The notes: generated by a model not told the origin, from the letters alone. A stretch of DNA of 64,000 nucleotides from Antedon mediterranea (GCF_964355755.1 NC_092675.1:8220312-8284311); one strand, 5' to 3'. Shown: positions 1-12,308, numbered from the stretch's first letter. Program-made: numbers and translations.

Positions 1-379
1 TTTTTGTTTATAATATTTACAAATAGTATACATGTATTAAGATACGCGCCTGTTGTTTATTTATTTTGCTGTCAATCACCGATTTAAATGTGTGTTGAAA
101 TAAATAAATGAAATTGATTATTGAATTGAAAATGCAGAATTATTAATATGGGTGAAAACATGGTAATGCTATACAATAATAGGTGTACTATTATCGGTAT
201 AAATTATAAATGTATCGATCAAAGTAAATGGCTAAATATTTATGTTAAAAAAGTATGAACCATATATTTCTATGAATGTGTAAATTAATGTATTCCCAAT
301 AAAATAGTATAATAATACAGTATGTTGAATAAACTCGGGCGGAATAATACCGTACATAAAAAACATAATCATTTTCTTA
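1..379. other. AT-rich sequence, no gene seen
   Basis: No coding pattern. Positions 299-400 hold a short direct duplicate of part of the palindromic element that follows: the stretch around 320-345 recurs near 765-790. Confidence 0.5.
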
Positions 380-1860
380 TCGAAATGTTTACATTTATAA
401 TGTAAGTAAATATTTATTCATTTTTTTACATTTTTTAAAACAAAAAAAGTGCACTTTTCTGTTGTTTTTTGTTTAATTAATTTTAATTAAAAATTATTAC
501 AACAAACCTATCTAACCTTTCTATTATTGTCACTGATAATATGTTTTGAGTCAGATTGTTTTCAATAAAAAAAGTTAAAACAATTCATTTGACTTTCAAT
601 GTACTATGTTGGTTCAGGAAGTGTGTGTGCACATTTAAGACCTAAATCAGATGTTGAATCTGAAGAAAAGAAGTATAAGCGGATACTCTTTCAAAGAACT
701 CCAAGAAGATTCACACAAAAATATTTACTTTCCAATAAAATAGTATATTACTGTAGTATACAATACAGTATGTTGAATAAACTCGAGCGGAATAATAACG
801 TACATAAAAAACATAATCATTTTCTTATCGAAAAGTGCCCTCTCTAGTTTTCTATTGATTTATTAATTATTTATAATTAATTAATGGGTAAGGTTAACAT
901 GTTTTTAACATTTAATGTAGGAAGTTGGATCTACTCCTAACAAAATTTCATATCTCCAAATTTCAACAACGTTGTCTAATTACTTCAATAAATATCATAT
1001 TTAACATCACAAATTAGGGTTATTGAAGGAATTTTTGCCTAAAAACATATATAAAAAACGTCGATAAAAAATACTTTTCGTATTTAAAAACAGTTGAAAC
1101 TCGTTTTATATGTTCAATATAGGTTGCTCTATTCACAGAAACAAAATTGCTTTCATAACCCTTTTCTGTTGGTTTTTTTTTTTTAAATCGTTATTAGGTT
1201 GAAAAAATGAGTTGGAATTGTATGGTCGTTCATAAGTGTAAATTTTGTAAAAACGTAAATCACAACAATCAGTGAATTATGGTTTGATATTTATTTTTCT
1301 TTAGCAATATGGATAGAGCAACTTATATTGAATATTCACACCAAGTATCAAATGTTTTTAAATACGAAAAGTATTTTTTATCGAAAATTATTAGCAAAAA
1401 TTCAATCCATAATCCTAATTTGTGATGTTAAATGTGATATTTATTGAAGTGCTTTGTCTACCTTGTTGAAATTTGGAGATATGAAACTTTGTTAGGAGTA
1501 GAACCAACTTCTAACATTAAAAGTTAAAAATATTTTAATATTACCCATTAATTAATTATTAATAATTATTAAATCAATAGAAAACTAGAGAGGGCACTTT
1601 TCGACAAGAAAATGAATGTTTTTTTATGTGCGTTAATATTCCGCTCGAGTTTATTCAATGCTCTGTAATGTATACCATTATACAATTTTATTAGGAAGTA
1701 ATTGTTTTTGTGTGAATCTAGGTTAGATAGGAATTGTTGTGATAATTTTAATTAAAATTAATTAAACAAAAACAACAGAAAAAGTGCACCGATTTGTTTT
1801 AAAAAAATGAATAAATGTTTACATACATTATAAATGAAACATAATATAACTATTTTAGTA
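380..1860. mobile_element. Large palindromic (foldback) element, family A
   Basis: Two long diverged arms run toward each other. The left arm is about 380-1130 and the right arm about 1308-1850, with a loop of about 180 bases. Landmarks pair in reverse complement: the stretch holding TTTTCTATTGATTTATTAA near 848 with its partner near 1570, the TACTTTTCGTATTT block near 1070 with AAATACGAAAAGTA near 1363, and GTGCACTTTTCTGTTG near 450 with its partner near 1775. A right-arm copy recurs at 37575-38315, so this is a dispersed family. The open frame at 599-847 lies wholly in the left arm, matches no protein I know and is not called a gene. No transposase and no clear target duplication were found, so the class is unknown. 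Confidence 0.7.
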
Positions 1861-3167
1861 ATGCATACACAAGTACAGAATATTATATCAGAAATCAATG
1901 AATCATGTGTCTAAAAGTGTCTTTAATTTGCTTTGAGACAAATTTGATGCCATTGGCCTATACACAAAATCAAGGCAATTAGACAAAATATTTACTTAAA
2001 CAATATTAATACTATTAATAGGCATAAAATAATAGGGTATATCAACTTTCCTTAAAGAATAACAGTATAGGGCCTTACAAATTTATTTAACAAGACAAAT
2101 AATATATAACATATGAACTATATTAATACTTTGTTCAACAATTTATACACTGCTTACATAATAATGTATTATTTTAATTTTATGTCTTGCGCATTATTTC
2201 TTTCTTTATCCACATTTTTGTATCTCATCATTTTTTGTTTTACGTTCGGTAATTTAGAACATAACATAACATAAGTTTATAAGCCCAAATAGTTCATTAA
2301 CATTCATGTACAATTTTTATTTTTACATAAATTAAATTTGAAGCCTCTGTAGAATTTAGTTACTTTGGAGTATATAATATAATACACACATATATCTTAC
2401 TACGAATTAAACTTAACCTATGCCTACTTTTTAGTTTTTATAATATCAGCGAACATTACAGATCATGAACGTTATAACATCGTTTTCTGAGACCGTTTAT
2501 TGTTTGACCATTTGTCAATTCGTTATTAGCTTCTCTTATATTGCGAAAAAATGGAGGTGTATTCCCAATATCTATCTTGACAAATGTTTTTAAATAAATT
2601 TAATGTTAGGCTGTTGAAATGAAAATGCAATTAAACGTATTATCAGTGGAATGAACTTAATCGTTTTTCTTTATTTTGCATTTATGATGTATGGTGGTAT
2701 GGTTGCATTTTTCCGTTTAGAAAAATAGCCAAGTACATATTTCAATATTTATCTTTTAATACCAATAATTGGTTCCTTGTAAATTGTAGATTTTGTATTT
2801 TCATTAATTTTATAAGATCTTTGATTACATTCAGTTTCTTGAATGGGGGCGCCATTTATTTTAAATGGAACCATAATTAGGATGACCATCATTAAATCAA
2901 TCATTCCATTTCAATAGCTGCATTCAAACGATAAGTGTACAGACATTCTCTTAATATATAAAGTTAGATGTCCTAATTAATGTTCAAAAATATTTAGAAA
3001 CAATCTAAAGAAGAATATAGGCCTACTTTTCTTTAATATTCATATCAAAACATAATATTGCATTTTGTTTGAATCAACTTTTCTATGTGGGGTATTGTAT
3101 TATTTAGTAAGTTGTCAATCAGTTACTCTATCAAGTTTGGAATAAACACGATATGTTTGTAATATTT
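1861..3167. other. AT-rich spacer, no gene seen
   Basis: No exon-like frame, RNA gene or repeat array recognised. The left edge is the end of the family A palindrome and the right edge is the first satellite unit. Confidence 0.4.
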
Positions 3168-5689
3168 AAGCGTTGGTACGACGTTTAAAATCCGACTTAA
3201 CCAGTAATACAATTGTTACTATAAAGTCAATGTGAAACAAGTCAATGTAATGTCGTTGACAATTGCTGACGTTGGCTTAACAAACTTTTATTTGACGTTA
3301 AACTGACGCTAGAATAGTGACCATAAATGATTGTATTTTGCATCAATTTCAAGCGTTGGCACGACGTTTGATATCAGACTTAACGTATACAACTATAAGC
3401 CAACGTCTGCATGACGTGGAACAAGTCAATGTAATGTTGTTGACAATTGCTGACGTTGGCTTAACAACTTTTATTTGACGTTAAACTGACGCTAGAATAG
3501 TGACCATAAATGATTGTATTTTGCGTCAATTTCAAGCGTTGGTATGACGTTTGATATCAGATTTAACGTATACAACTATTAGCCAACGTCTGCATGACGT
3601 GGAACAAGTCAATGTAATATTTTTGACAATTGCTGACGTTGGCTTAACAACTTTCATTTGACGTTAAACTGACGCTAGAATAGTGACCATAAATGCTAGT
3701 ATTTTGCGTCAATTTCAAGCGTTGGCACGACGTTTGATATCAGACTTAACGTATACAACTATTAGCCAACGTCTGCATGACGTGGAACAAGTCAATGTAA
3801 TGTTGTTGACAATTGCTGACGTTGGCTTAACAACTTTTATTTGACGTTAAACTGACGCTAGAATAGTGACCATAAATGATTGTATTTTGCGTCAATTTCA
3901 AGCGTTGGCACGACGTTTGATATCAGACTTAACGTATACAACTATTAGCCAACGTCTGTATGACGTGGAACAAGTCAATGTAATGTTGTTGACAATTGCT
4001 GACGTTGGCTTAACAACTTTTATTTGACGTTAAACTGACGCTAGAATAGTGACCATAAATGATTGTATTTTGCGTCAATTTCAAGCGTTGGTATGACGTT
4101 TGATATCAGACTTAACGTAATACAACTATTAGCCAACGTCTGCATGACGTGGAACAAGTCAATGTAATATTTTTGACAATTGCTGACGTTGGCTTAACAA
4201 CTTTTATTTTACGTTAAACTGACGCTAGAATAGTGACCATAAATGCTAGTATTTTGCGTCAATTTCAAGCGTTGGCACGACGTTTGATATCAGACTTAAC
4301 GTATACAACTATTAGCCAACGTCTGCATGACGTGGAACAAGTCAATGTAATCTTGTTGACAATTGCTGACGTTGGCTTAACAACTTTTATTTGACGTTAA
4401 ACTGACGCTAGAATAGTGACCATAAATGATTGTATTTTGCGTCAATTTCAAGCGTTGGCACGACGTTTGATATCAGACTTAACGTATACAACTATTAGCC
4501 AACGTCTGTATGACGTGGAACAAGTCAATGTAATGTTGTTGACAATTGCTGACGTTGGCTTAACAACTTTTATTTGACGTTAAACTGACGCTAGAATAGT
4601 GACCATAAATGCTAGTATTTTGCGTCAATTTCAAGCGTTGGCACGACGTTTGATATCAGACTTAACGTATACAACTTTTAGCCAACGTCTGCATGACGTG
4701 GAACAAGTCAATGTAATGTTGTTGACAATTGCTGACGTTGGCTTAACAACTTTTATTTGACGTTAAACTGACGCTAGAATAGTGACCATAAATGATTGTA
4801 TTTTGCGTCAATTTCAAGCGTTGGCACGACGTTTGATATCAGACTTAACGTATACAACTATTAGCCAACGTCTGTATGACGTGGAACAAGTCAATGTAAT
4901 GTTGTTGACAATTGCTGACGTTGGCTTAACAACTTTTATTTGACGTTAAACTGACGCTAGAATAGTGACCATAAATGCTAGTATTTTGCGTCAATTTCAA
5001 GCGTTGGCACGACGTTTGATATCAGACTTAACGTATACAACGTTTAGCCAACGTCTGCATGACGTGGAACAAGTCAATGTAATGTTGTTGACAATTGCTG
5101 ACGTTGGCTTAACAACTTTTATTTGACGTTAAACTGACGCTAGAATAGTGACCATAAATGATTGTATTTTGCGTCAATTTCAAGCGTTGGTATGACGTTT
5201 GATATCAGACTTAACGTATACAACTATAAGCCAACGTCTGTATGACGTGGAACAAGTCAATGTAATATTTTTGACAATTGCTGACGTTGGCTTAACAACT
5301 TTTATTTGACGTTAAACTGACGCTAGAATAGTGACCATAAATGATAGTATTTTGCGTCAATTTCAAGCGTTGGCACGACGTTTGATATCAGACTTAACGT
5401 ATACAACTATTAGCCAACGTCTGCATGACGTGGAACAAGTCAATGTAATATTTTTGACAATTGCTGACGTTGGCTTAACAACTTTTATTTGACGTTAAAC
5501 TGACGCTAGAATAGTGACCATAAATGATAGTATTTTGCGTCAATTTCAAGCGTTGGCACGACGTTTGATATCCGACTTAACGTATACAACTATAAGCCAA
5601 CGTCTGTATGACGTGGAACAAGTCAATGTAATGTTGTTGACAATTGCTGACGTTGGCTTAACAACTTTTATTTGACGTTGAATCGACAT
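3168..5689. repeat. 183-bp satellite array, about 14 units
   Basis: Units start at AAGCGTTGG and recur at 3168, 3351, 3534, 3717 and so on in exact 183-base steps, with one inserted base near 4120. Units are nearly identical. Diagnostic variants are GGCACGACG or GGTATGACG at the unit start, GCATGACG or GTATGACG in the middle, GTTGTTG or ATTTTTG before GACAATTGC, and ATGATTG or ATGCTAG near the end. These variants repeat in blocks of three units (3534-4082 matches 4083-4632) and then of two (4450-4815 matches 4816-5181). Each unit carries three TGACGT cores, the half-site of cAMP-response elements. No open frame persists through the array. Confidence 0.95.
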
Positions 5690-6255
5690 AAATGAACAAC
5701 CCAAATGCTTAAAGTCTTGTATCCAATTTCAAACGTTGGGTAGACGTTAAAATGCCTACATAAATTTTACAACCATTAGCCGATGTTGGTGCAACGTGAG
5801 GAAAATGACTTTAGTGTGTCGACATTCGCTAACGGTGAACCAACGACTAATGGCGACGTTAAACCAACAATAATTTGCCGACTTGATAAGTTGTCATATA
5901 TTGGCAAATTGTCAACGTTGTGACGACGTTTGATTGTTGACAACTCTTTACAACGTTTTGCCAACGTTGATGCGACGTGTCAAAATTACTTTAATATGTT
6001 GACGTTTGCAGACGTTGTGCCAACCAATGATAACGACGTCAAACTGACGTTGGATTTATGTAATCGCAAGGCACATTTTTTTGTCAATTTTTCAACGTAA
6101 ATACGACGTCGGCAGGACGTTAGGTTAACAACCATTAAATTCACGACTTATAGTACACGTTGTAATAACGTTGTAATAACGTCGGCAATTTGCCCGCGAC
6201 TTTGTCAACGTCTGCCGACGCTTGCCGACGTCGGGCCAATGTCAAATTGCTAGCT
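5690..6255. repeat. Degenerate satellite shoulder rich in GACGTT
   Basis: The regular 183-base phase ends here, but the sequence keeps many ACGTT, GACGTT and ACGTCG words spaced at a few tens of bases. It ends near the words GACGTCGGGCCAATG. It looks like old, diverged monomers at the array edge, or an ancestral shorter repeat from which the 183-base unit was built. A 62-codon frame on the minus strand here is an effect of the repeat. Confidence 0.6.
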
Positions 6256-6372
6256 GGGTCATCTGTCATCTTTTGTATGATTAGTCCTAGTATAAATCGT
6301 TATTAATGCATATTTTAATATTAAAGTTGATCGTCTTATAGGCCTAATTCGCTTCTATACCCGGACCCGGAT

Positions 6373-7285
6373 GCGATTTTTTTTTCGTACATAAGTTGGG
6401 GACCCCCTCATGAAACGTCACAAAATAAACATGAATAATTCATCAGTTAAATTTGTTGTTCCGTGTGCACCCAAGCGTATAGCAACACGAAGTGATTACA
6501 CAACTGCGATACGATTCTTTCTACAATAATAGGCCTAGGATTCTCTAGGTCAATTCACGTGATTGCCTTCGCGCACTCTTCTTAACACACACGTCCACTA
6601 TGCAAAATGTGTCGAGTCGAGGCTAATCGACAGCTAGGCAAGACATTAAACTAAGTAGTAATTGGACATAGCCCCGAAAGCTTAGACCCACAATAATAAA
6701 GAATGTAATTTGTGTACTGTAATTTTTTAATTCTGCTTTTATTATCAAACAATATGGATGTATGTACTCAAAGGAACTTTAAAAATTCGCGTATATGAAC
6801 ACATGAGATGGGAAGATTAGACCCACGAGAATAAAAAATGTATTTTTGTGTAATGTTTATTGTTTAATTTTGCTGACTTATTACTCGGACTGTGTCATAC
6901 CTAACACACACGTCACACACACCCACCACACAGCTACTACTAGAATATACAGGGGTTTAGAGACTAGTAATTAGGCCTAATAGTATCAATAGAAACTATA
7001 ATTTTAACACGTAATTCTTTAGTAATAAAATAAATTAAAAACACCACAAACTAAAGGCTGATTATTTCGACAATCCACACAAAACGCCGCTATTCTATTA
7101 TGAAATCGCACGCGGCAACCACAGCGGAGATAGGCCTAGAATCGTACCGCACTTGTGTAATCACTTCTTGTTGCTATACGCTTGGGTGCACACGGAACAA
7201 GAAAATTTAACTGATGAATTATTCATGTTTATTTTGTGACGTTTCATGAGGGGGTCCTCAACTTATGTACGAAAAAAAAAATCGC
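6373..7285. mobile_element. Short Mutator-like element, long terminal inverted repeats
   Basis: The ends are GCGATTTTTTTTTCG on the left and its complement on the right. The inverted repeats continue inward for over 100 bases, through the TTCCGTGTGCACCCAAGCG block near 6459 and its partner near 7182. The interior is non-coding. It is 913 bp and closely related to the element at 8171-11364. Unlike that copy, its flanks (GACCCGGAT and CGGCCGGCC) do not match, so it has no target duplication. A rearranged or recombinant copy is likely. Confidence 0.75.
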
Positions 7286-7565
7286 CGGCCGGCCGCCGAT
7301 GGTATATTTATTTCCTTTTTATCGTTTAATAGCATTGGCGTTTTGGGAGTTTTGATTATTGAAAAGCGACGGCGAAACACTGTTGTCGGTCGTCTACTAA
7401 ATAATAGAGAGTTTACGAAACACGACGGAGAGGGACGACGACGGATTACCAGTGCGCGCTGATGCGTGAAAAGCTGGTTGTCGTCCACTTTAAAAAGTTC
7501 GTTTACGATACGCGATGGGACGACGTCGCGTCACGCTCGGCTTGATATGTCTGTAAACAATCATC

Positions 7566-7741
7566 ATGGCGTTCGTACAAGATGCATTAAATATCGCACT
7601 TTACGATGATATAATTGACCCTGAGGAGTATTTACTTTTGTATGATTTTAATAAATGCAATAATATAAATGTACAGTACAAAGATTACAATAATTTTAAT
7701 CTTGCATCGTACAATGACGACGAATGCAACGTGTTTTTCAG
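7566..7741 (+). pseudogene. Harbinger transposase, first exon (HARBI1-like)
   Basis: The frame starts at the ATG at 7566 and runs about 58 codons to a consensus donor, AG then GTAAGT, at 7741/7742. The protein begins MAFVQDALNIALYDD and ends YNDDECNVFFR, which resembles the N-terminus of HARBI1-like nucleases, where an acidic DDEC.A.FRF motif precedes the catalytic core. The rest of the transposase lies downstream in pieces at 8056-8161 and 11374-11748. The segment with the first catalytic aspartate is missing between 7742 and 8055. Harbinger transposases are DDE nucleases that move the element together with a Myb-like partner, and a matching Myb frame is at 12800-13687 on the other strand. 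The copy is dead because its core is deleted and interrupted. Element ends and TWA target duplications were not found. Confidence 0.8.
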
Positions 7742-8055
7742 GTAAGTCACCACCAACCAATCATTAGTAGGGCCTAAGTAAAGCCTAATCTAGTAAAGCC
7801 TAATCTAGTAAAGCCTAATCTAGTAAAGCCTATATTTTATGAAAGCAAATAGCTGATAGTAGGTCTAAATTCAATTGAATTTACGTCAATAAGTTCATTA
7901 CTAATAAAAGTAGTGTAATTTGATAATTAAAAACAAAAATCAAATTAAATTAATTATTTATTTATAGGCCTAACTAAGCCTAGGGCCTAGGCTAGAAAGT
8001 AGGCATTTATACTAGCGAACTAGACTTACCTTGTCTAGAGATAAATGGAGAAAAT

Positions 8056-8161
8056 CAAAGAATAGTTTATAATGGTTATAAGCGTGTTCACTCATTAACA
8101 TTTCAATCAGTCGTCACACCAAATGGACTTATAGCAAATCTGTTTGGACCCATCGAAGGAT
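8056..8161 (+). pseudogene. Harbinger transposase, core fragment before the insertion
   Basis: The frame reads VYNGYKRVHSLTFQSVVTPN and then GLIANLFGPIEG. This is the highly conserved block of HARBI1-like transposases just upstream of the second catalytic aspartate. It stops at the target site of the Mutator-like element. The rest of the block, RHDAFML, follows at 11372 in a different frame, so even without the insertion there is a small frameshift at the junction. No donor or acceptor is needed between the two halves; the 9-bp GTCCCGTCA duplication explains the break. The first catalytic Asp region, normally just before this block, is absent. Confidence 0.85.
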
Positions 8162-8812
8162 GTCCCGTCAGCGATTTTTTTTTTCGTACATAAGTTGGGG
8201 ACCCCCTCATGAAACGTCACAAAATAAACATGAATAATTCATCAGTTAAATTTTCTTGTTCCGTGTGCACCCAAGCGTATAGCAACAAGAAGTGATTACA
8301 CAAGTGCGGTACGATTCTAGGCCTAGCCTATCTCCTCTGTTGAAGAATAGCGGCGTTTTGTGTGGATTGTCGAAATAATCGGCCTTTAGTTTATGGTGTT
8401 TTTAATATAATTTATTACTAAAGAATTACGTGTTAAAATTATAGTTTCTATTAATACTATTAGGCCTAATTATTAGTCTCTAAACCCATGTCTATTCTAG
8501 TAGTAGCTGTGTGGATGTGTGTGACGTGTGTGTGTGTTAGGTATGACCAAAGATAGTTACACTATCTTTGGTATGACACAATCCGAGTAATAAGTCAGCA
8601 AAATTAAACAATAAACATTACACAAAAATACATTTTTTATTCTCGTGGGTCAAATCTTCCCATCTCATGTGTTCATATACGCGCATTTTTAAAGTTCCTT
8701 TGAGTACATTGCATATTGTTTGATAATTGATAGCAGAATTAAAAAAATACAGTACACAAATTATACACATTCTTTATTCTTGTGGGTCTAAGCTTTCTTT
8801 GGGCTATGTCCA

Positions 8813-10797
8813 AGGGTTCTAGGACACCTACCCCCTAGACAGTTACCCCCCGGATATTTACCACCCGGACAACTACCCCCTTAGGACAACTACCCCCCGG
8901 ACAACTACCCCCCGGACAACTACCCCCTTAGGACAACTACCCCCTTAGGACAACAACCCCCCGGACAACTACCCCCCGGACAACTACCCCCTTAGGACAA
9001 CTACCCCCTTAGGATAACTACCCCCCGGATAACTACCCCCCGGTCAACTACCCCCCGGTCAACTACCCCCCCCCCCCCCCCCCAATCCAAAAGTAGACAA
9101 ACGGTTTCTGTAAAAATGAAATCATCTGTTTTTAACGGGTGTTTCGAAACTAGAGACCCGAGACCAGAGACCTGACACGAGACCCAATACGAAAAGGGAG
9201 ACCTATATTTGGGTCTCCCTTTTCGTATATTAGGGTCTCCCTTTTCGTATAGTGTGGTCTCTCTTTTCGTATAGTGGGGTCTCCCTTTTCGTATATTTGG
9301 GTCTCCCTTTTCGTATATTTAGGTCTCCCTTTTCGTATATTAGGGTCTCTCTTTTCGTATAGTGGGGTCTCCCTTTTCGTACGTGGGTCTCTCTTTTCGT
9401 ATATTTAGGTCTCCCTTTTCGTATTGGGTCTCGGGTCTGTAGTTTCGAAACACCCGTTTTTAACCGATTATTCTGTTTAACAGCACGCTAGACCCTAGAT
9501 GTGCTAGATTTAAAGTACCGTATTTATTGACAAAACGGCCTGGGCTGTTTATTGTTTAGGTGGTTTTTAGGTGGACATTTATTGGAAGAAAGTTGTTTAT
9601 TCAATGGGAGGGGGTATAATCTAATGGAAATAGACGCCGATTATTAATTCCATATGATGTTTCATGGGAGTGACATGATCACCGTTTATTTGAGGGGAAT
9701 TTATTTAAAGATCGCCGTTTATTCGGTGAGTGAACATTGAGGTCAAATATCAAAAGTGATATTATTCTTCAAGTGTACAAAAATACATAGGCCTATATGA
9801 CAAATTTGAGACAAAAATTAATTCTTTTAAGACCAGTGGTTATCGAAGCATTGTCCTGACGCAAACATTATTATTATTATTAGCGAACCCAGTCTTTACA
9901 GTAAATACAGGGAGTACTATATAATACGTTCGACTATCCTATGATCATGTGTGACAATCTTCAGTTTAAACCAGGCTATATTTATGTTCAATCTTTTACT
10001 TTTGTTTACAATAATGAATAGTAATTCGTCAAAGTAACGAATTAAAATATAGTTATTAATTCCTATTATGCACTGTTGCAGAGTCAGGTTGTTGAATGGT
10101 CTGGGTGGTAGTTGTCCGTCCGGGGGGGTAGTTGTTCTAAAGGGATAGTTTTCTGGGTGGTAGTTGTCCAGGGGTTAGTTGTCCTACGGAGGTAGTTGTC
10201 CTAAAATATTATTTGCCCTCGGAGTATTGTCCAGGTCCAGGAGGTAGTTGTCCTACGGGGAGTATTGTGTCAGAGGTAGTTGTCCGCGGGGTAATTACCC
10301 GGGGGGGGGGGGGTTGTCAGGGGGTAATTGTTCCTAGGGGGTAATTGTCCGGGGGTAATTGTTCCTAGGGGGTAATTGTCCGGGGGTTAGTTGTCCAGGG
10401 GTTAGTTGTCCTACGGAGGTAGTTGTCCTAAAAGATTATTTGCCCTCGGAGTATTGTCCAGGAAGTAGTTGTCCTACGGGGAGTATTGTGTCAGAGGTAG
10501 TTGTCCGGGGGGTAATTGTCCGGGGGGTAATTGTCCGGGGGGTAATTGTCCGGGAGGTAATTGTCCGGGGGGTAATTGTTCCTAGGGGGTAATTGTCCGG
10601 GGGGTAGTTGTCCGGGGGGTAGTTGTCCTAAGGGGGTTGTTGTCCTAAGGGGGTAGTTGTCCGGGGGGTATTTGTCCGGGGGGTAGTTGTCCTAAAGGGG
10701 TAGTTGTCCTAAGGGGGTATAGTGGTCCAGGTGGTGGTTGTCCGGGGGGTAGTTTTCCGGGTGGTAAATGTCCAGGGGGTGAATATCCGGATACGAT
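8813..10797. mobile_element. Foldback with arms of 13-14 bp C-rich/G-rich repeats
   Basis: The left arm (8822-9083) is an array of GGACAACTACCCCC-type units, interspersed with CCTTAGGACAACTA. The right arm (10098-10790) is the reverse complement, GGGGTAGTTGTCC and related units, and is longer and more degenerate. The word TGTCCAAG occurs at both outer edges (8805-8812 and 10798-10805) and would be an 8-bp target duplication. The host sequence does not rejoin cleanly across it, so this may instead be a recombination joint. The architecture (satellite arms, unrelated middle, 8-bp repeats) matches foldback elements of the sea-urchin TU type. Confidence 0.65.
9137..9455. mobile_element. Small foldback with about ten 20-bp GGGTCTCCCTTTTCGTA units
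   Basis: The ends are GGGTGTTTCGAAAC and its exact complement GTTTCGAAACACCC, flanked by the direct repeat GTTTTTAAC at 9128-9136 and 9456-9464. Nine bases match; eight if the terminal C/G pair is counted in the inverted repeat. Between the ends is a tandem array of GGGTCTCCCTTTTCGTATA-like units of about 20-22 bases. The first unit is inverted near 9190, so the array can fold back. It is nested inside the C/G-array foldback, which is nested in the Mutator-like element, which is nested in Harbinger. Confidence 0.85.
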
Positions 10798-11373
10798 GTC
10801 CAAGAACGCTTGGGTGCACACGGAACAACAACTGCGATACGATTCTTTCTACAATAATAGGCCTAGGATTCTAGGTCAATTCACGTGATTGCCTTCGCGC
10901 ACTCTTCTTCACACACACGTCCACTATGCAAAATGTGTCGAGGCTAATCGACAGCTAGGCAAAACATTAAACTAAGTAGTAATTGGACATAGCCCAAAGA
11001 CACAAGTCACACACACCCACACAGCTACTACTACTAGAATATACAGGGGTTTAGAGACTAGTAATTAGGCCTAATAGTATCAATAGAAACTATAATTTTA
11101 ACACGTAATTCTTTAGTAATAAACTATATTAAAAACACCATAAACTAAAGGCTGATTATTTCGACAATCCACACAAAACTCCGCTATTCTATTATGAAAT
11201 CAGCGGAGATAGGCCTAGAATCGTACCGCACTTGTGTAATCACTTCTTGTTGCTATACGCTTGGGTGCACACGGAACAAGAAAATTTAACTGATGAATTA
11301 TTCATGTTTATTTTGTGACGTTTCATGATGGGGTCCCCAACTTATGTACGAAAAAAAAAATCGCGTCCCGTCA

Positions 11374-11748
11374 TGATGCCTTCATGTTGAGGGAATCATA
11401 CCTACTACACAAGTTAGGACGCAATGCCGTACGTCGAAATGGAGATCCCCTTTGTATCTATGCATACCCCTTCGTGTTCATTTACAGGCTCCGTTTAAAG
11501 GAAATTTAACACAGGCTCAAGTTGACTGCAACAGATATATGAGCCAGGTTAAAGTATCTGTTGAATGGCATTGTAGAAAACTGGAAATTTGTAGACTTTA
11601 AGAAAACACAAAAAATAGTGCAATTGGGAAAATTTATGTAGTTTGTTGTCTGTTGTCAAATGCCCACACTTGTCTTTATGGCAATATTACGTCAAGAACC
11701 TTTCAACTCGATCCGCCTGCCCTTGAGGAATATTTCCGATAAGTTACA
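11374..11748 (+). pseudogene. Harbinger transposase, core and C-terminus after the insertion
   Basis: The first codons overlap the target duplication and read RHDAFMLRESYLLHKLGRN, holding the second catalytic Asp of the DDE triad. Further on, in shifted frames, come a PFKGNLT block, SQVKVSVEWH, AIGKIYVVCCLLSNA and LDPPALEEYF. All are recognisable HARBI1 C-terminal motifs, and the conserved VSVEW helix carries the third catalytic Glu. Frame changes lie near 11490 and 11600, with stops between, so the copy is inactive. It ends near 11748, where a stop follows the LEEYF motif. Together with 7566-7741 and 8056-8161 this is one decayed transposase. Confidence 0.85.
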
Positions 11749-12308
11749 CAAGCAATACAAGTTTTAATTAAACAAAAATGATTTTAAAACGTTTAAAATG
11801 TTTAAATATTATTAATTTTAATACAGTAATAATCCATTCAGATTACTCAGTAAGTTTTGTATACAGTATAATATTGTTCACTTTAAAAGTTGTTATTGCA
11901 TTTTTTTAAATATTTCATATTAATTTACTAATTACTTATTTATACACTTTTATTGACAATGTGTATTACAGTGTAGGCCTATTACAGTATATGCAATTTG
12001 TTTAAAATATATTTATGTTAAGTATAGGAAAATTTCATACTGTAACAATAAAAAAATGCATTTATAGTACTGTAAATTTACTCAAATGTTTAGATTTTAT
12101 ATTGCACATTAATGTTTACTACAGAAAACTTTAAAAGTTGTTGATATTGCACAATTATAATTACTTAATATATATACACTTTTATTATTAAACTTCATGA
12201 CCTATAGGGTCTGATACAGAAAAGGCTAATTGAGTCATGAGAAATATCATAAGACCATACTTCATGGTCTTTGGATGAAATGTAAATAAAAATATTACTA
12301 AGCACTAA
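11749..12308. other. AT-rich internal spacer of the Harbinger element
   Basis: Between the transposase end and the first Myb copy. It contains AATAAA-type words but no exon pattern. A spacer between convergent transposase and Myb genes is usual for Harbinger transposons. Confidence 0.5.

Larger units (their letters stand above)
8171..11364. mobile_element. Mutator-like element with 9-bp target duplication
   Basis: The terminal inverted repeats begin GCGATTTTTTTTTTCG and extend several hundred bases. Left 8171-8804 pairs with right sequence up to 11364, including the GTGCACACGGAAC and AGGCCTA landmarks. The flanks are the exact 9-bp duplication GTCCCGTCA at 8162-8170 and 11365-11373. Long inverted repeats plus a 9-bp duplication are the hallmark of Mutator-like elements. 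No transposase is encoded, so it is non-autonomous. It sits inside the Harbinger transposase at the conserved GPIEG/RHDAFML junction. Its centre (8813-10797) is filled by C-rich and G-rich arrays and a further nested foldback. The arms are arranged differently from the sister copy at 6373-7285: 10806-10995 matches that copy near 6455-6680 in direct orientation. Confidence 0.85.

Noticed and set aside
7258-7488. Overlapping frames on both strands rich in arginine
   Set aside because: They span the inverted-repeat end of the Mutator-like element and a GC-rich flank; no family pattern.
10359-10592. 77-codon frame with CPGVSCPTE-like repeats
   Set aside because: It lies in the G-rich 13-14 bp array and only reflects the repeat.
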